Of a stretch of DNA of 53,514 nt, positions 40,836 through 49,226 are shown piece by piece. Under the pieces are notes generated by a model. It did no database searches. It worked only from the letters and a program-made list of their open reading frames with translations, and was not told the origin of the DNA. Source of the DNA: Phycisphaerales bacterium (GTDB taxonomy: Bacteria; Planctomycetota; Phycisphaerae; Phycisphaerales; SM1A02); contig JAKVBQ010000021.1 in assembly GCA_022447205.1 (NCBI GenBank), forward strand, positions 1 to 53,514, given 5' to 3'. The translations under genes were made by a program, and so were the position numbers. How positions within the stretch are numbered: the stretch's first letter is position 1; the number at the start of each line of letters is the position of its first letter.

Positions 40836-41765
40836 ATGTCACGAACCATCGTCATCTCCGACACCCACATGCCGAGGCGGAACAGGGTCGCTTCGGCGAG
40901 GTTGCTGGAACCGCTCCTCGGAGCGTGCGACCGCCTCCTCGTGAACGGCGATCTCGCGGAAACCCACAAGCAGGAACTCATCGAACCTGTGGAGCGGGAG
41001 ATCCGTCTCCTGCTCGATCTGAGTGAACGAGCCGGTACGGAACTGCTTCTCCTTGCCGGGAACCATGACCCGGAACTCTCTCCCTGGCGTGCGGCCGAAT
41101 TCGGAGAGGGCAGGATCGTGGTCACGCACGGGGATGCCTTCCAGTCGAACATCGCACCCTGGGCACGTGAGGCTGCGGTCATGCATGAGGAATGGGAACG
41201 CATAAGAGAACTGCACCCCGGCGAGGAGACGATCGAAAGTCGGTTCGATTCGGTCCGTGGTGCCGCGATCGTGGAATGGGGGATCGACCCGACCAGTCCC
41301 GGATACTCGACGGTGCCGAGCCTGATGCTCAGGCCGGGGGCGGTCCTGAGGATCCTTCAGCAATGGCGACGTTTCCCGGAACTCGCAAGACGATTCGCAC
41401 AGGCCTTCTTTCCCCGAGCGGACTGGATGGTGGTCGGTCATTGCCATCGGAACGGCATCAGCCGATCGCGCAGGCCGGGCGTGATCAACACCGGAGCATT
41501 CGGGTTTCCCACCAGTCCGCTCGCAGTGATCCTCGAGGGTGACGAACTTGAGGTTCGAAGACTTGCCAGGGGAACGCACGGGTGGACGGTCGAGGGGACC
41601 ACCTGCATTCTTCGCGAGGAAGTGCCGCATGCCGAACGACTCTGCGCACTGCATGGTCCTCCCGAGGAACGACCACCGGGAGGTCGCCACATGGAATCGG
41701 CACAGGTGACGTACCCGACCCGGACGATACGGATCTCCGGCGACGACGAGGCGACGACCGCCTGA
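40836..41765 (+). CDS. Calcineurin-like metallophosphoesterase
   Basis: A 309-aa cytosolic dinuclear-metal phosphoesterase. The metal motifs appear in order: SDTHMP, NGDLAET, LLLAGNHDPE, VVTHGDAF and VVGHCHRNG. The segment of about 70 residues after HGDAF (ESRFDSVRGAAIVEWGIDPTS...) is an insertion likely to shape the substrate pocket. The ATG at 40836 is preferred over GTG 40809 because the motif start then has the family distance, with GAGAGG just upstream. The substrate is unknown. It follows the GGDEF gene by 70 nt; a link to nucleotide signalling is possible but unproven. Confidence 0.85.
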   Translation: MSRTIVISDTHMPRRNRVASARLLEPLLGACDRLLVNGDLAETHKQELIEPVEREIRLLLDLSERAGTELLLLAGNHDPELSPWRAAEFGEGRIVVTHGDAFQSNIAPWAREAAVMHEEWERIRELHPGEETIESRFDSVRGAAIVEWGIDPTSPGYSTVPSLMLRPGAVLRILQQWRRFPELARRFAQAFFPRADWMVVGHCHRNGISRSRRPGVINTGAFGFPTSPLAVILEGDELEVRRLARGTHGWTVEGTTCILREEVPHAERLCALHGPPEERPPGGRHMESAQVTYPTRTIRISGDDEATTA

Positions 41766-41798
41766 TCGTTTCGCATGCTTCGAATCGTGACTCCGGGT

Positions 41799-42695
41799 TC
41801 AGCCGGAGGTTCGATCGCCGCGCGAGGTCTTCAGGCTCGTGATGATCGCCTGTGCGGCGGCCTCGACTCCGGCCCTGTCGATGCCGGTTTCGAATCCAAG
41901 TTCCTCGCAGAGCCGAACGAGTGCCTCGGTCCCGACGTTTCCGGGGCTTCCCGGAGCGAACGGACAACCTCCAAGTCCCCCGCAGGCCGAGTCGAACCGG
42001 CGGATGCCGAGCTCGAGCGCCCGTCGTGCACAGGCGAGTGCCATGCCGTTGGTGTCATGCAGATGCAGCACGAGATCGTCGGTTGCAACCAGGCCGTCGA
42101 GCCCGGCGAGCAGGGCTTCGATGTCCTCGGGACGGGCGGCACCGATGGTGTCCCCGAGATCGAGTTCGTCGATGCCGATCTCGAGGAGACGCTCGCAGGC
42201 ATCGCGCACCAGGGCAGGTTCGATCCCGCCGTCGTAGGGGCAGGCGACGACGCAGCTGACGTAGCCGCGTACCGGCCTGCCTGCCGCGTGCGCACCCTCG
42301 ATCACCGGCCGGAACCGGTCGATGGTCTCGGCGATGGATGCATTGACGTTTGCGCGCGCGAACCCTTCGCTCGCCGAGGTGAAGACCGCCACCTTGTCGA
42401 CCTGCACTTCGAGTGCTCGCTCGAGTCCTCGGAGATTGGGGACCAGGGCGGAGTAGACCACGCCGGCATGGCGCGGGAGGGACTCGAAGAGTTCCGCACT
42501 GTCGGCCAGCTGGGGAATCACGTCCGGACGCACGAAGCTGCCAACCTCGATCTCCTGCAACCCGGTTGCCGCCAGGGCATCGACCAGCGCACGCTTCTGC
42601 TCGATCGGGATGATCCCCGGTTCGTTCTGCAGGCCGTCACGAGGTCCGACCTCGGTGATCCGCACTCGCCTTGCCGCCTCATCACCCGTGACCAT
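41799..42695 (-). CDS. Hydroxymethylglutaryl-CoA lyase family enzyme
   Basis: Cleaves HMG-CoA to acetyl-CoA and acetoacetate, the end of leucine breakdown. The protein is 298 aa with a TIM barrel. TEVGPRDGLQNEP (metal and base), EVGSFV, HLHDTNGMALA (metal His) and GGLGGCPFAPGSPGNVGTE, with the active-site cysteine loop, are present. The final motif differs slightly from GCPYAKGASGNVATED of classical lyases, so related acyl-CoA lyases are possible. GGGAGGG precedes the ATG, which lies inside the end of the small membrane protein gene (14-nt overlap). No other leucine catabolism gene is in the window. Confidence 0.88.
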   Translation of the reverse strand: MVTGDEAARRVRITEVGPRDGLQNEPGIIPIEQKRALVDALAATGLQEIEVGSFVRPDVIPQLADSAELFESLPRHAGVVYSALVPNLRGLERALEVQVDKVAVFTSASEGFARANVNASIAETIDRFRPVIEGAHAAGRPVRGYVSCVVACPYDGGIEPALVRDACERLLEIGIDELDLGDTIGAARPEDIEALLAGLDGLVATDDLVLHLHDTNGMALACARRALELGIRRFDSACGGLGGCPFAPGSPGNVGTEALVRLCEELGFETGIDRAGVEAAAQAIITSLKTSRGDRTSG

Positions 42696-42894
42696 CGGAC
42701 CCTCCCTTCGGATGCCGATCGACGTCGTTGGATTCCAGCGCCCGACGTTCACGATCCTCCAGATGCATCTGACGGACGAGCCAGAGGGCGACGCCGAGGA
42801 CGATCAGGGTCGCGATGACGCCGAGAAGGAGCAGCAGCAGCTCCGGACCGAGCTCGAATCCGCCCGGCTCGCTGCCCGCGGGTGCGGGAGTCAA
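42682..42894 (-). CDS. Small single-span membrane protein
   Basis: A 70-aa protein with a Gly/Pro/Glu-rich N-terminus (about 1-16), one long membrane helix (about 17-41, PELLLLLLGVIATLIVLGVALWLV) and a charged tail with HLEDRERRALES. The TTG start overlaps the stop of the YgfZ-like gene (TTGA), and the tail overlaps the lyase start, so it is embedded between two well-supported genes. No family is recognised. The overlaps and a clean membrane helix argue that it is real. Confidence 0.6.
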   Translation of the reverse strand: MTPAPAGSEPGGFELGPELLLLLLGVIATLIVLGVALWLVRQMHLEDRERRALESNDVDRHPKGGSDGHG

Positions 42895-44138
42895 GAACCC
42901 GCTCCCGGCAGGAAGCTCAGTTGTTCGCGAACAACCGCATCGATCCGCTCACCCTCCGCGGTGAGGTGCAGGGAGGTGCCTGCAGCAGCCTGTTCATACC
43001 GGATCATCGCCAGTGCGACGGGCCGTGCCCCGAGCATCGGTGCGATGGTGCTGCTGGTCACCCAGCCCACCTGCGGACCGAGGCCGCTCGAGCCGTCCGC
43101 CATCGCGGCACTCTCGAAGATCTGGGAACCCGCGACCGGAAGCAGCTCGCCGTCGAGATCCAGGCCGACCAGGAGCTGCTTGGCGTGGCCGAGACTCTGC
43201 AGGCGGGCGACGATCTCCTGACCGAGATAGCAGCCCTTGTTGAAACAGACCCGATCCTCGAGCACCCCACTTTCCTGTGGGAGTGCATCGGATCCGAAGT
43301 CGACGTTGAACAACGGGGTACCAGCCTCGATCCGCGCGGTGTTGAACGCGGACCAGCCGACCGGACGCACCCTCTGTTCGCCGGACCCCTCCCAGGCAAG
43401 GAGGCGATCCCAGACCTGCGCGACCTCGTCGGTGCGGACGATGACGGCGATCCCGGGTTCACCGGTTTCATCGATGCGGACGAGAACGACCCTGCAGGAC
43501 CCCATCGTTCCCTCCGTCACGGCATCCGGTCCCGGCGCGCTGCCTTCATCAAGCAGGTCATCGAGAGCGGCGCAGGCAGCGGAGCCGTGCAGGCGGAGCT
43601 GGCGGTGTTCCGTGGGATCCCAATGGAACTCGGCATCCTCCGCGAAGAGATAGTTGTCGAGTGTCTTGATCGTCTCCTCCGCCTTGTGCACGTCGACTTC
43701 CAGAAGACAGCGGTCCTCGAGGTTGGCGACCACGAGGTCGGAAACGATGCGTCCCTTGCGGTTGAGCCAGAAGGAGCGTCGCACGCTCCCCGGGGCAAGG
43801 TCACCGACCTTCTGGGTGATCATCGAATCGAGGAACGAAAGACGATCGCCGCCACGAAGCTCGATCGTGGTCCGGTGCGGTGAATCCATCAGACCGACAC
43901 CACGCCGGATCGCCGCATACTCGGGCTCGACCGGACCGTAAGCGGACACGATCTCGCATGAAGGGGATCCGGTTTCATCGGCGGGCCCGTAGGGGATGTA
44001 CTCGATCTCGAACGACGCCCCGGAGTCGGCGGATGCCGCGCCCGGTCGTTGGGTTGAGGCGATTCTGGAGGCGATGCGCCTGCCTTCATCGGTGACCCAG
44101 TTCTGATGGCGATCTCGGAGGGGGGTGTCGAACTGCAT
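42891..44138 (-). CDS. YgfZ/GcvT-like folate-binding protein
   Basis: A 415-aa protein of the aminomethyltransferase fold. The signature KGCYLGQEIVARL with its conserved cysteine marks the YgfZ group, which uses folate to support assembly or repair of some Fe-S enzymes such as MiaB; miaB occurs about 5 kb downstream of this gene's promoter. GLMDSPHRTTIELRGGDRLSFLDSMITQ is the N-terminal GcvT domain. The first 60 residues are an extension. The start at MQFDTPLRDRHQNW has AGGCAG upstream and a TAGAAT box 26 nt before. It is divergent from the M42 peptidase. Confidence 0.88.
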   Translation of the reverse strand: MQFDTPLRDRHQNWVTDEGRRIASRIASTQRPGAASADSGASFEIEYIPYGPADETGSPSCEIVSAYGPVEPEYAAIRRGVGLMDSPHRTTIELRGGDRLSFLDSMITQKVGDLAPGSVRRSFWLNRKGRIVSDLVVANLEDRCLLEVDVHKAEETIKTLDNYLFAEDAEFHWDPTEHRQLRLHGSAACAALDDLLDEGSAPGPDAVTEGTMGSCRVVLVRIDETGEPGIAVIVRTDEVAQVWDRLLAWEGSGEQRVRPVGWSAFNTARIEAGTPLFNVDFGSDALPQESGVLEDRVCFNKGCYLGQEIVARLQSLGHAKQLLVGLDLDGELLPVAGSQIFESAAMADGSSGLGPQVGWVTSSTIAPMLGARPVALAMIRYEQAAAGTSLHLTAEGERIDAVVREQLSFLPGAGS

Positions 44139-44162
44139 GCTGCCTGCTTTCGGGAGGGGTGC

Positions 44163-44169
44163 TATTCTA
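44163..44169. promoter_or_regulatory. Overlapping divergent -10 elements
   Basis: CTATTCTAG reads TATTCT on plus (44163-44168) toward the M42 peptidase and TAGAAT on minus (44169-44164) toward ygfZ. Polymerase could bind only one way at a time, tying the two genes in competition. Confidence 0.4.
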
Positions 44170-44217
44170 GACGTTTCCCATTCGACATACCCATCGAGCA
44201 CGACTGGAGCTCCAGAC

Positions 44218-45291
44218 ATGGCCCTGAACATCGACCTCTTCAGAAGACTCTGCGAGACCCCCGGCGTCCCCGGACGCGAGGAACGCGTCCGAGACCTGAT
44301 CCGGAAGGAGATCAAGGGCCTGTTCGACTCCACCACGGTGGACAGCATGGGCTCGTTGATCTGCACCAGAAAACCGACCCGGAAGACCACCGGGCGCAAG
44401 AAGCCGACCAGGGTGATGGTTGCCGCCCACATGGACGAAATCGGCTTCTACGTCCGCCACGTCGACGAGAACGGTTTCCTCTGGATCAACCCCGCGGGCG
44501 GTTTCGATGCACGGAATCTCTTCTCCCGCCGCGTGATGGTCTGCACGGGCAAGGAAGACCTGATCGGCGTCCTGAACCCCGGCGGCAAGCCGGTCCACAT
44601 CGCCAGCGCCGAGGATCGCAAGAAGGTCCCCGAGCTGAATGAGTTCTTCATCGACCTCGGCATGGCCCCGAAGGACGTGGCGAAGAAGGTGAAGATCGGC
44701 GACTTCGTGGTCATGCACGAGCCCTTCGTCGAACAGCCTGACGCGGTGGTCTCGAAGGCGATCGACAACCGGTTCGCCTGCTACGTCGCGATCGAGGCGC
44801 TGCGCAAGCTCTCGAAGGCCAAGGGCGCACTCGGCAGGCATTCCAGCGAGATCGTCATCGCCTTCACCACCCAGGAGGAAGTCGGCCTCCGAGGCGCCCA
44901 GGTGGCGGCCAACCAGGTCAAGGCGGATGTCGGGATCGGCCTGGACGTCACGCTGGGCTGCGACACCCCGGGAGTCCCCACCACCCAGCGCGTCACCAAG
45001 CGCGGCGATGGTGCGGCACTCGTGGTCCAGGACAGTTCGATGATCGCGAACCATGAACTGGTCGAGGAACTGTGTGCGGTGGCGCGCAAGCACCGGATCA
45101 AGCACCAGCGGGCGATCCTGCCGCTTGGTGGCGCGGATGGAGCCGCCATCCAGCGTTCAGGCTCGGGCGCACGCTGCGCCACCCTGGCCGCAGGCACCCG
45201 CTACATCCACACCGTGACTGAATCGATGGACAAGAAGGACCTCCAGGCCGCGGTCGACCTGCTCGCCGCCTGGTTGGCGACGACCAGCTGA
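44218..45291 (+). CDS. M42-family metallo-aminopeptidase
   Basis: A 357-aa cytosolic dinuclear zinc aminopeptidase, a likely dodecameric shell degrading peptides from proteasome-like proteases. Metal and catalytic motifs are VAAHMDEIGFYV (first His, Asp), SKAIDNRFACYVAIEAL (bridging Asp), FTTQEEVGLRGA (Glu-Glu), GLDVT and the C-terminal YIHTVTESMD (His). PGVPGREERVRDLI is the normal N-terminus. TGGAG lies shortly before the ATG. It is divergent from ygfZ and convergent with murG. Confidence 0.92.
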   Translation: MALNIDLFRRLCETPGVPGREERVRDLIRKEIKGLFDSTTVDSMGSLICTRKPTRKTTGRKKPTRVMVAAHMDEIGFYVRHVDENGFLWINPAGGFDARNLFSRRVMVCTGKEDLIGVLNPGGKPVHIASAEDRKKVPELNEFFIDLGMAPKDVAKKVKIGDFVVMHEPFVEQPDAVVSKAIDNRFACYVAIEALRKLSKAKGALGRHSSEIVIAFTTQEEVGLRGAQVAANQVKADVGIGLDVTLGCDTPGVPTTQRVTKRGDGAALVVQDSSMIANHELVEELCAVARKHRIKHQRAILPLGGADGAAIQRSGSGARCATLAAGTRYIHTVTESMDKKDLQAAVDLLAAWLATTS

Positions 45292-45301
45292 TCCACCAGT
45301 G

Positions 45302-46402
45302 TCAGCAACGATCGAGGAGCAGCCGGGCGATCTCGGCTGCTCCGTCGACATCGGGCCGTGCTTCGAGCACGGAGCGCATCGCGGAGCGACGAGCAGGATC
45401 GGTCAGGAGATCGATCAGGGGCACCCCGATCGAAGTTCGATTGAGCCGGACGTCGACGGCATCGGTCGCGATCGCAGCACCACCGAGTCGGACCAGGGGC
45501 TCGGCGTTGTACTGCTGGTGGACCTTGCGATCATGGGGATACGGAACGAACAAGGTCGGCACGTTGTTGGCAGAGGCCTCGGCGACCGAGTTCGCACCAG
45601 CACGACTCAATGCCAGATCCGCCGCGCCCCAGGCCAGACCCATCTGACCGAGGAACGACGTGACATGGGCCGGAACGCCCGCCTTCCGGTAGGCGGCACG
45701 CAGGGACTCTTCATCCTTCGGTCCCGAAAGATGGATGACCTGCCACCCACTCAACGCCAGGGGCGTCTCCTCGACGATCGACTGCATGAGCGCATTCAGC
45801 GAGGAGGCTCCCTGGGAAGCACCGGTGACGAGCAAGGTGTTCAGGCTCGGATCGAGATCCAGACGTTCGCGACAACCGAGCTGGTCCATGGCGGCCAGAG
45901 CGGTTCTTCGGAGCGGGAACCCGACCTGCTCGGGTGTTCCGAGCGAGCGGTGCGAGCTCAGCGGCACGGCGGTACAGATCGCGCTTGCATGACGAGCGAC
46001 CCAGCAGTTGGCCCGCCCTGGGAGCGCATCGAGATTCAACAGGACGATCGGGAGTCGATTCCTGATGGCGGCACGAACGACGGGCACGCTGACGTACCCC
46101 CCCATGGCCAGTACGACACCCGCACCGACCTCCTTGATGAGATCGCTTGAACTCCGGGTACCTCGATGGTTCTCGCGGATCATGCGCATGATCCCCGATG
46201 GCGTGGGCCGAAACGGGGCAGCGGGAATCGGGTGGAATCGGGCCCCTGCTGCTTCGAGCATCGTTCGATCAATGGCTCGACTGGAACAGGCGAAGACCAC
46301 CTCGGTGTCGGCTGCCATCGAGTGGAGTCGCTCGGCGACCGCAAGCCCGGGGCTGAGATGGCCGCCCGTGCCACCACCTGCCAGGACGATGGCGCCCCTC
46401 AT
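45302..46402 (-). CDS. murG: Undecaprenyl-PP-MurNAc-pentapeptide GlcNAc transferase
   Basis: Adds GlcNAc to lipid I to give lipid II at the inner face of the membrane. The product is 366 aa and GT-B fold. LAGGGTGGHLSPGLAVAERL is the N-terminal nucleotide loop; GGYVSVPVVRAA, VTGASQGA and SRAGANSVAEASANN...HQQYNAEPLV are the further family motifs. Its ATG overlaps the ftsW stop by 4 nt (ATGA). murC, murD and ddl, usual neighbours, are absent here. Confidence 0.96.
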   Translation of the reverse strand: MRGAIVLAGGGTGGHLSPGLAVAERLHSMAADTEVVFACSSRAIDRTMLEAAGARFHPIPAAPFRPTPSGIMRMIRENHRGTRSSSDLIKEVGAGVVLAMGGYVSVPVVRAAIRNRLPIVLLNLDALPGRANCWVARHASAICTAVPLSSHRSLGTPEQVGFPLRRTALAAMDQLGCRERLDLDPSLNTLLVTGASQGASSLNALMQSIVEETPLALSGWQVIHLSGPKDEESLRAAYRKAGVPAHVTSFLGQMGLAWGAADLALSRAGANSVAEASANNVPTLFVPYPHDRKVHQQYNAEPLVRLGGAAIATDAVDVRLNRTSIGVPLIDLLTDPARRSAMRSVLEARPDVDGAAEIARLLLDRC

Positions 46403-47631
46403 GCCGGCCCCGCATCGACTTCTGGGGCCGACGAGGGATCCTGAGGTCCGGCCTCCTCGCCCGGTCCCCCGCTTTCGGGCGGGTCCGTACCCCGCAGGGA
46501 GCCGGTTCGCTCGATGGCGATCAGCAAACCAAGACAGAAGGCGGTCAGGATCCAACCGGTCCCGCCTCGGCTGACGAGAGGCAGGGCGATTCCCTTGGTG
46601 GGAACAAGGGACGTTGTGACGAGGATGTTGAACAACGCCTGCATCCCGACCGTGAGGATGATGCCGAGTCCGATCAGGCGAACCATGGCCTCGGAACGAA
46701 TGACGGGCGTTCGTTCACCATCACCGTTTCGACGACAGATGATGGAGAGCCCGCAGACAAGCAGTCCGACGAACGCCGCGATGACCAGGGTCGCACCGAG
46801 GAGGCCCAGCTCCTCGCAGATGATCGAGAAGATGAAGTCGGTGGTGTCCTCGGCAAGATCGAACTTCTGCTCGCCCGCCCCGAGGCCACGTCCGAGGAAG
46901 CCACCCCCACTGATCGCACGCAAGGACTGGATGATGTGCCAGCCAGCCCCCTCGGGATCCACCCAGGGATCCCGAAAGATCGCGAGCCGTGCCATCCGAT
47001 AGGGCTGTGCGATGATGCCGAAGACCAGGCCCCCGATCGCAAGCGGGGCAAGGCAGAGCATGTGCCAGAAGCGAGCCCCGGCTGCCAGCAGCATCACCAC
47101 GGCCACGGCGCCGAGCAGGAAGGCCGTGCCCAGGTCCTCGATCGCGATCAGCCCCGTCACGAGACCGATCACCAGGAACGTGGGCAGGAGCCCGCGGAGG
47201 AATCGATGGATCTCGATGCCATCACGCGTGAGGAACCAGCCCAGGAAGACCGGGAGGGACCATTTGGCGAACTCGCTGGCCTGGAATCGAACACCACCGA
47301 TATCCAGCCAGCGGCTGGAACTGTTCATGGTGATGCCCATCGGTGCCCAGACCAGGACGAGCAGCAGGATCGAACCAAGGAGCATCCATGGAGCCGGGTT
47401 CAGGCCACCCTTGAGCCCGGCGATCCGACGGACGGGCAGCATCGCACCGAGGCACAAGGCACAGGTCGCCAGCAAGGCGTGCTGCATCGGTGGCCCCAGA
47501 AAGACCAGCTGATGGGTGATCTTCTGAGCGCTGGAGCCGACCAGGAGCCCGGCGGAGTTGACCATGACCACGCCGAGGACGAGCAGTGCCAGGGTCAGGA
47601 GAGCTATGCCATGTCCGGCCCGGAGAACCAT
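46399..47631 (-). CDS. ftsW: FtsW/RodA-type peptidoglycan polymerase
   Basis: A 410-aa membrane glycosyltransferase of the SEDS family with about ten helices, polymerising lipid II. SSRWLDIGGVRFQASEFAKW, EDLGTAFLLG, DFIFSIICEELGLLGA (with the conserved acidic residues) and VPTKGIALPLVSRGGTGW match FtsW. The final motif is SRGGTG where most have SYGGSS. The C-terminus is a Pro/Glu-rich tail of about 45 residues. Pairing with murG supports FtsW over RodA. AGAGGGG lies just before the ATG. Confidence 0.92.
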   Translation of the reverse strand: MVLRAGHGIALLTLALLVLGVVMVNSAGLLVGSSAQKITHQLVFLGPPMQHALLATCALCLGAMLPVRRIAGLKGGLNPAPWMLLGSILLLVLVWAPMGITMNSSSRWLDIGGVRFQASEFAKWSLPVFLGWFLTRDGIEIHRFLRGLLPTFLVIGLVTGLIAIEDLGTAFLLGAVAVVMLLAAGARFWHMLCLAPLAIGGLVFGIIAQPYRMARLAIFRDPWVDPEGAGWHIIQSLRAISGGGFLGRGLGAGEQKFDLAEDTTDFIFSIICEELGLLGATLVIAAFVGLLVCGLSIICRRNGDGERTPVIRSEAMVRLIGLGIILTVGMQALFNILVTTSLVPTKGIALPLVSRGGTGWILTAFCLGLLIAIERTGSLRGTDPPESGGPGEEAGPQDPSSAPEVDAGPA

Positions 47632-47697
47632 GCCCCTCTTATCGGCTGGAGGGCCACCTCGAGGTCGAAATCAAGACCGTGAATCCACGGGATCAGA

Positions 47698-49125
47698 TCA
47701 ACGCTCGCTCCGGGCATCCGATGGGCGAGTGAAGAATTCCTCGATCCGCTCGAGCTTGACACCCTTGGTTTCAGGGAGCCGCATGAGAATGAACAGGATC
47801 GCAACGACATTGGAGCCCGCGAACAGCCAGAAGACCGCGGTGGTGCCCATGGTCTTGTTCTCGAGGACGGTGAGGGAGAAGAGCGCCACCAGGAATGCCC
47901 CGACCCAGTTGGCGGACGTTGCAATGCCCACGCAGGCGCTTCTGACCCCGGCGGGGAAGATCTCGGAGATCACCAGCCAGACCAAGGGTCCGAGGCTGAA
48001 CGCAAAGGCAATGATCGCCACGAAGATGAGCACCAGGGCAATGATGCCAGCCATGGAATGTGACCCGGTCGTGGCCGTCTGGGTGCTGGGGATCCAGAGG
48101 GCGGAAAGCCCGATCCCGATCTGGGAAAGCATCATCAGGCTGGTTCCACAGAGGAGCAGGACCCTGCGACCGAGTCGATCGACGAGCCAGATTGCGATGA
48201 ACGTGGCCAGAACGTTGACCAGGCCGATTGCGGCGGTGAGCAGCAGCTTCTTGTCGCCAAGGCCGATCTCCTCGAGGATCGAGGGCCCGTAGAACATGAT
48301 GGCGTTGATGCCGCTGAACTGCTGCAACAAGGCCAGACCGATTGCCAGGATCAGGGCTCGACGAACCGCGGGGCTTGCAAGAAGTGCATCGAACAAGCGC
48401 TCGCCGGACTCCTCACGAACCCGGACCTTGATCGCTTCCAGTTCCGACTGGGCGGCTTCCGTGGAACCAGTCGTGCGCTTGAGGACACCAAGAGCTGTCT
48501 CGGTGCGACCTCGACCGACCAGCCAGCGCGGGCTGGGGGGCATCGCCAGCATGCCGAAGACGAGCCCGACACCCATGAGGGAGCCGATGCAGAAATGGAC
48601 TCGCCAGAGCTCGGTCCCGAGGAAGAGCCCGATGAGGAAGGCGATGAAGATGCCGAGGGTGATGGCGAGCTGGTAGAGGCTGACCATCGCACCCCGCGAC
48701 CAGGGCGCCGAAATCTCTGCGATGTAGAGAGGGCCCGCCACGGAGGAGAAACCCACACCAAGCCCCATGATGACCCGGCAAGCGGTGATCATGGTGAAGT
48801 CCGCGGAGAGTCCGCAGCCGAGGCAGCCGAGGCCGAACAAGGCGCCTCCCCAGACGTTGGTCCAGCGTCGCCCGATGCGGTCACAGAGCTTCCCGGCGAT
48901 GATCGCACCAGTGAAGGATCCGGCCAGGACCGATGCGACCACCACCTCGATCTGGAAGGTCGAGAGCTCGAAGGCCCCCTTGATCCCATCCTGGGCATCG
49001 GCGATCACCCCGATGTCGTAGCCGAACATGAGGCCGCCCACGGCGGCCACCAGGGCCACGGCAACGGTGTACGAGCCGGATCTGGTGCTGGGCTCGGTCG
49101 GCACATCGGTCTCGGTGCTGGCCAT
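47698..49125 (-). CDS. Sugar porter, major facilitator superfamily
   Basis: A 475-aa inner-membrane protein with 12 predicted helices. Signature motifs are GGLMFGYDIGVI, DRIGRRW, SPRWLVGRGR, LLQQFSGINAIMFYGP, DRLGRRVLL and the C-terminal PETKG, all typical of the sugar-proton symporter family (XylE/GLUT-like). Substrate cannot be deduced. AAAGGAC precedes the ATG. It is separated from ftsW by 66 nt on the same strand and has no sugar-metabolism neighbours. Confidence 0.93.
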   Translation of the reverse strand: MASTETDVPTEPSTRSGSYTVAVALVAAVGGLMFGYDIGVIADAQDGIKGAFELSTFQIEVVVASVLAGSFTGAIIAGKLCDRIGRRWTNVWGGALFGLGCLGCGLSADFTMITACRVIMGLGVGFSSVAGPLYIAEISAPWSRGAMVSLYQLAITLGIFIAFLIGLFLGTELWRVHFCIGSLMGVGLVFGMLAMPPSPRWLVGRGRTETALGVLKRTTGSTEAAQSELEAIKVRVREESGERLFDALLASPAVRRALILAIGLALLQQFSGINAIMFYGPSILEEIGLGDKKLLLTAAIGLVNVLATFIAIWLVDRLGRRVLLLCGTSLMMLSQIGIGLSALWIPSTQTATTGSHSMAGIIALVLIFVAIIAFAFSLGPLVWLVISEIFPAGVRSACVGIATSANWVGAFLVALFSLTVLENKTMGTTAVFWLFAGSNVVAILFILMRLPETKGVKLERIEEFFTRPSDARSER

Positions 49126-49226
49126 TTCGAGGTCCTTTGATCAAGGTGAGGACGAGCAACTCCCATGGAACGCCATCGTTCGGAGCCTGTCGGTCGCTAA
49201 GATAGGAGATTCCGGAGCCAGAGAGC

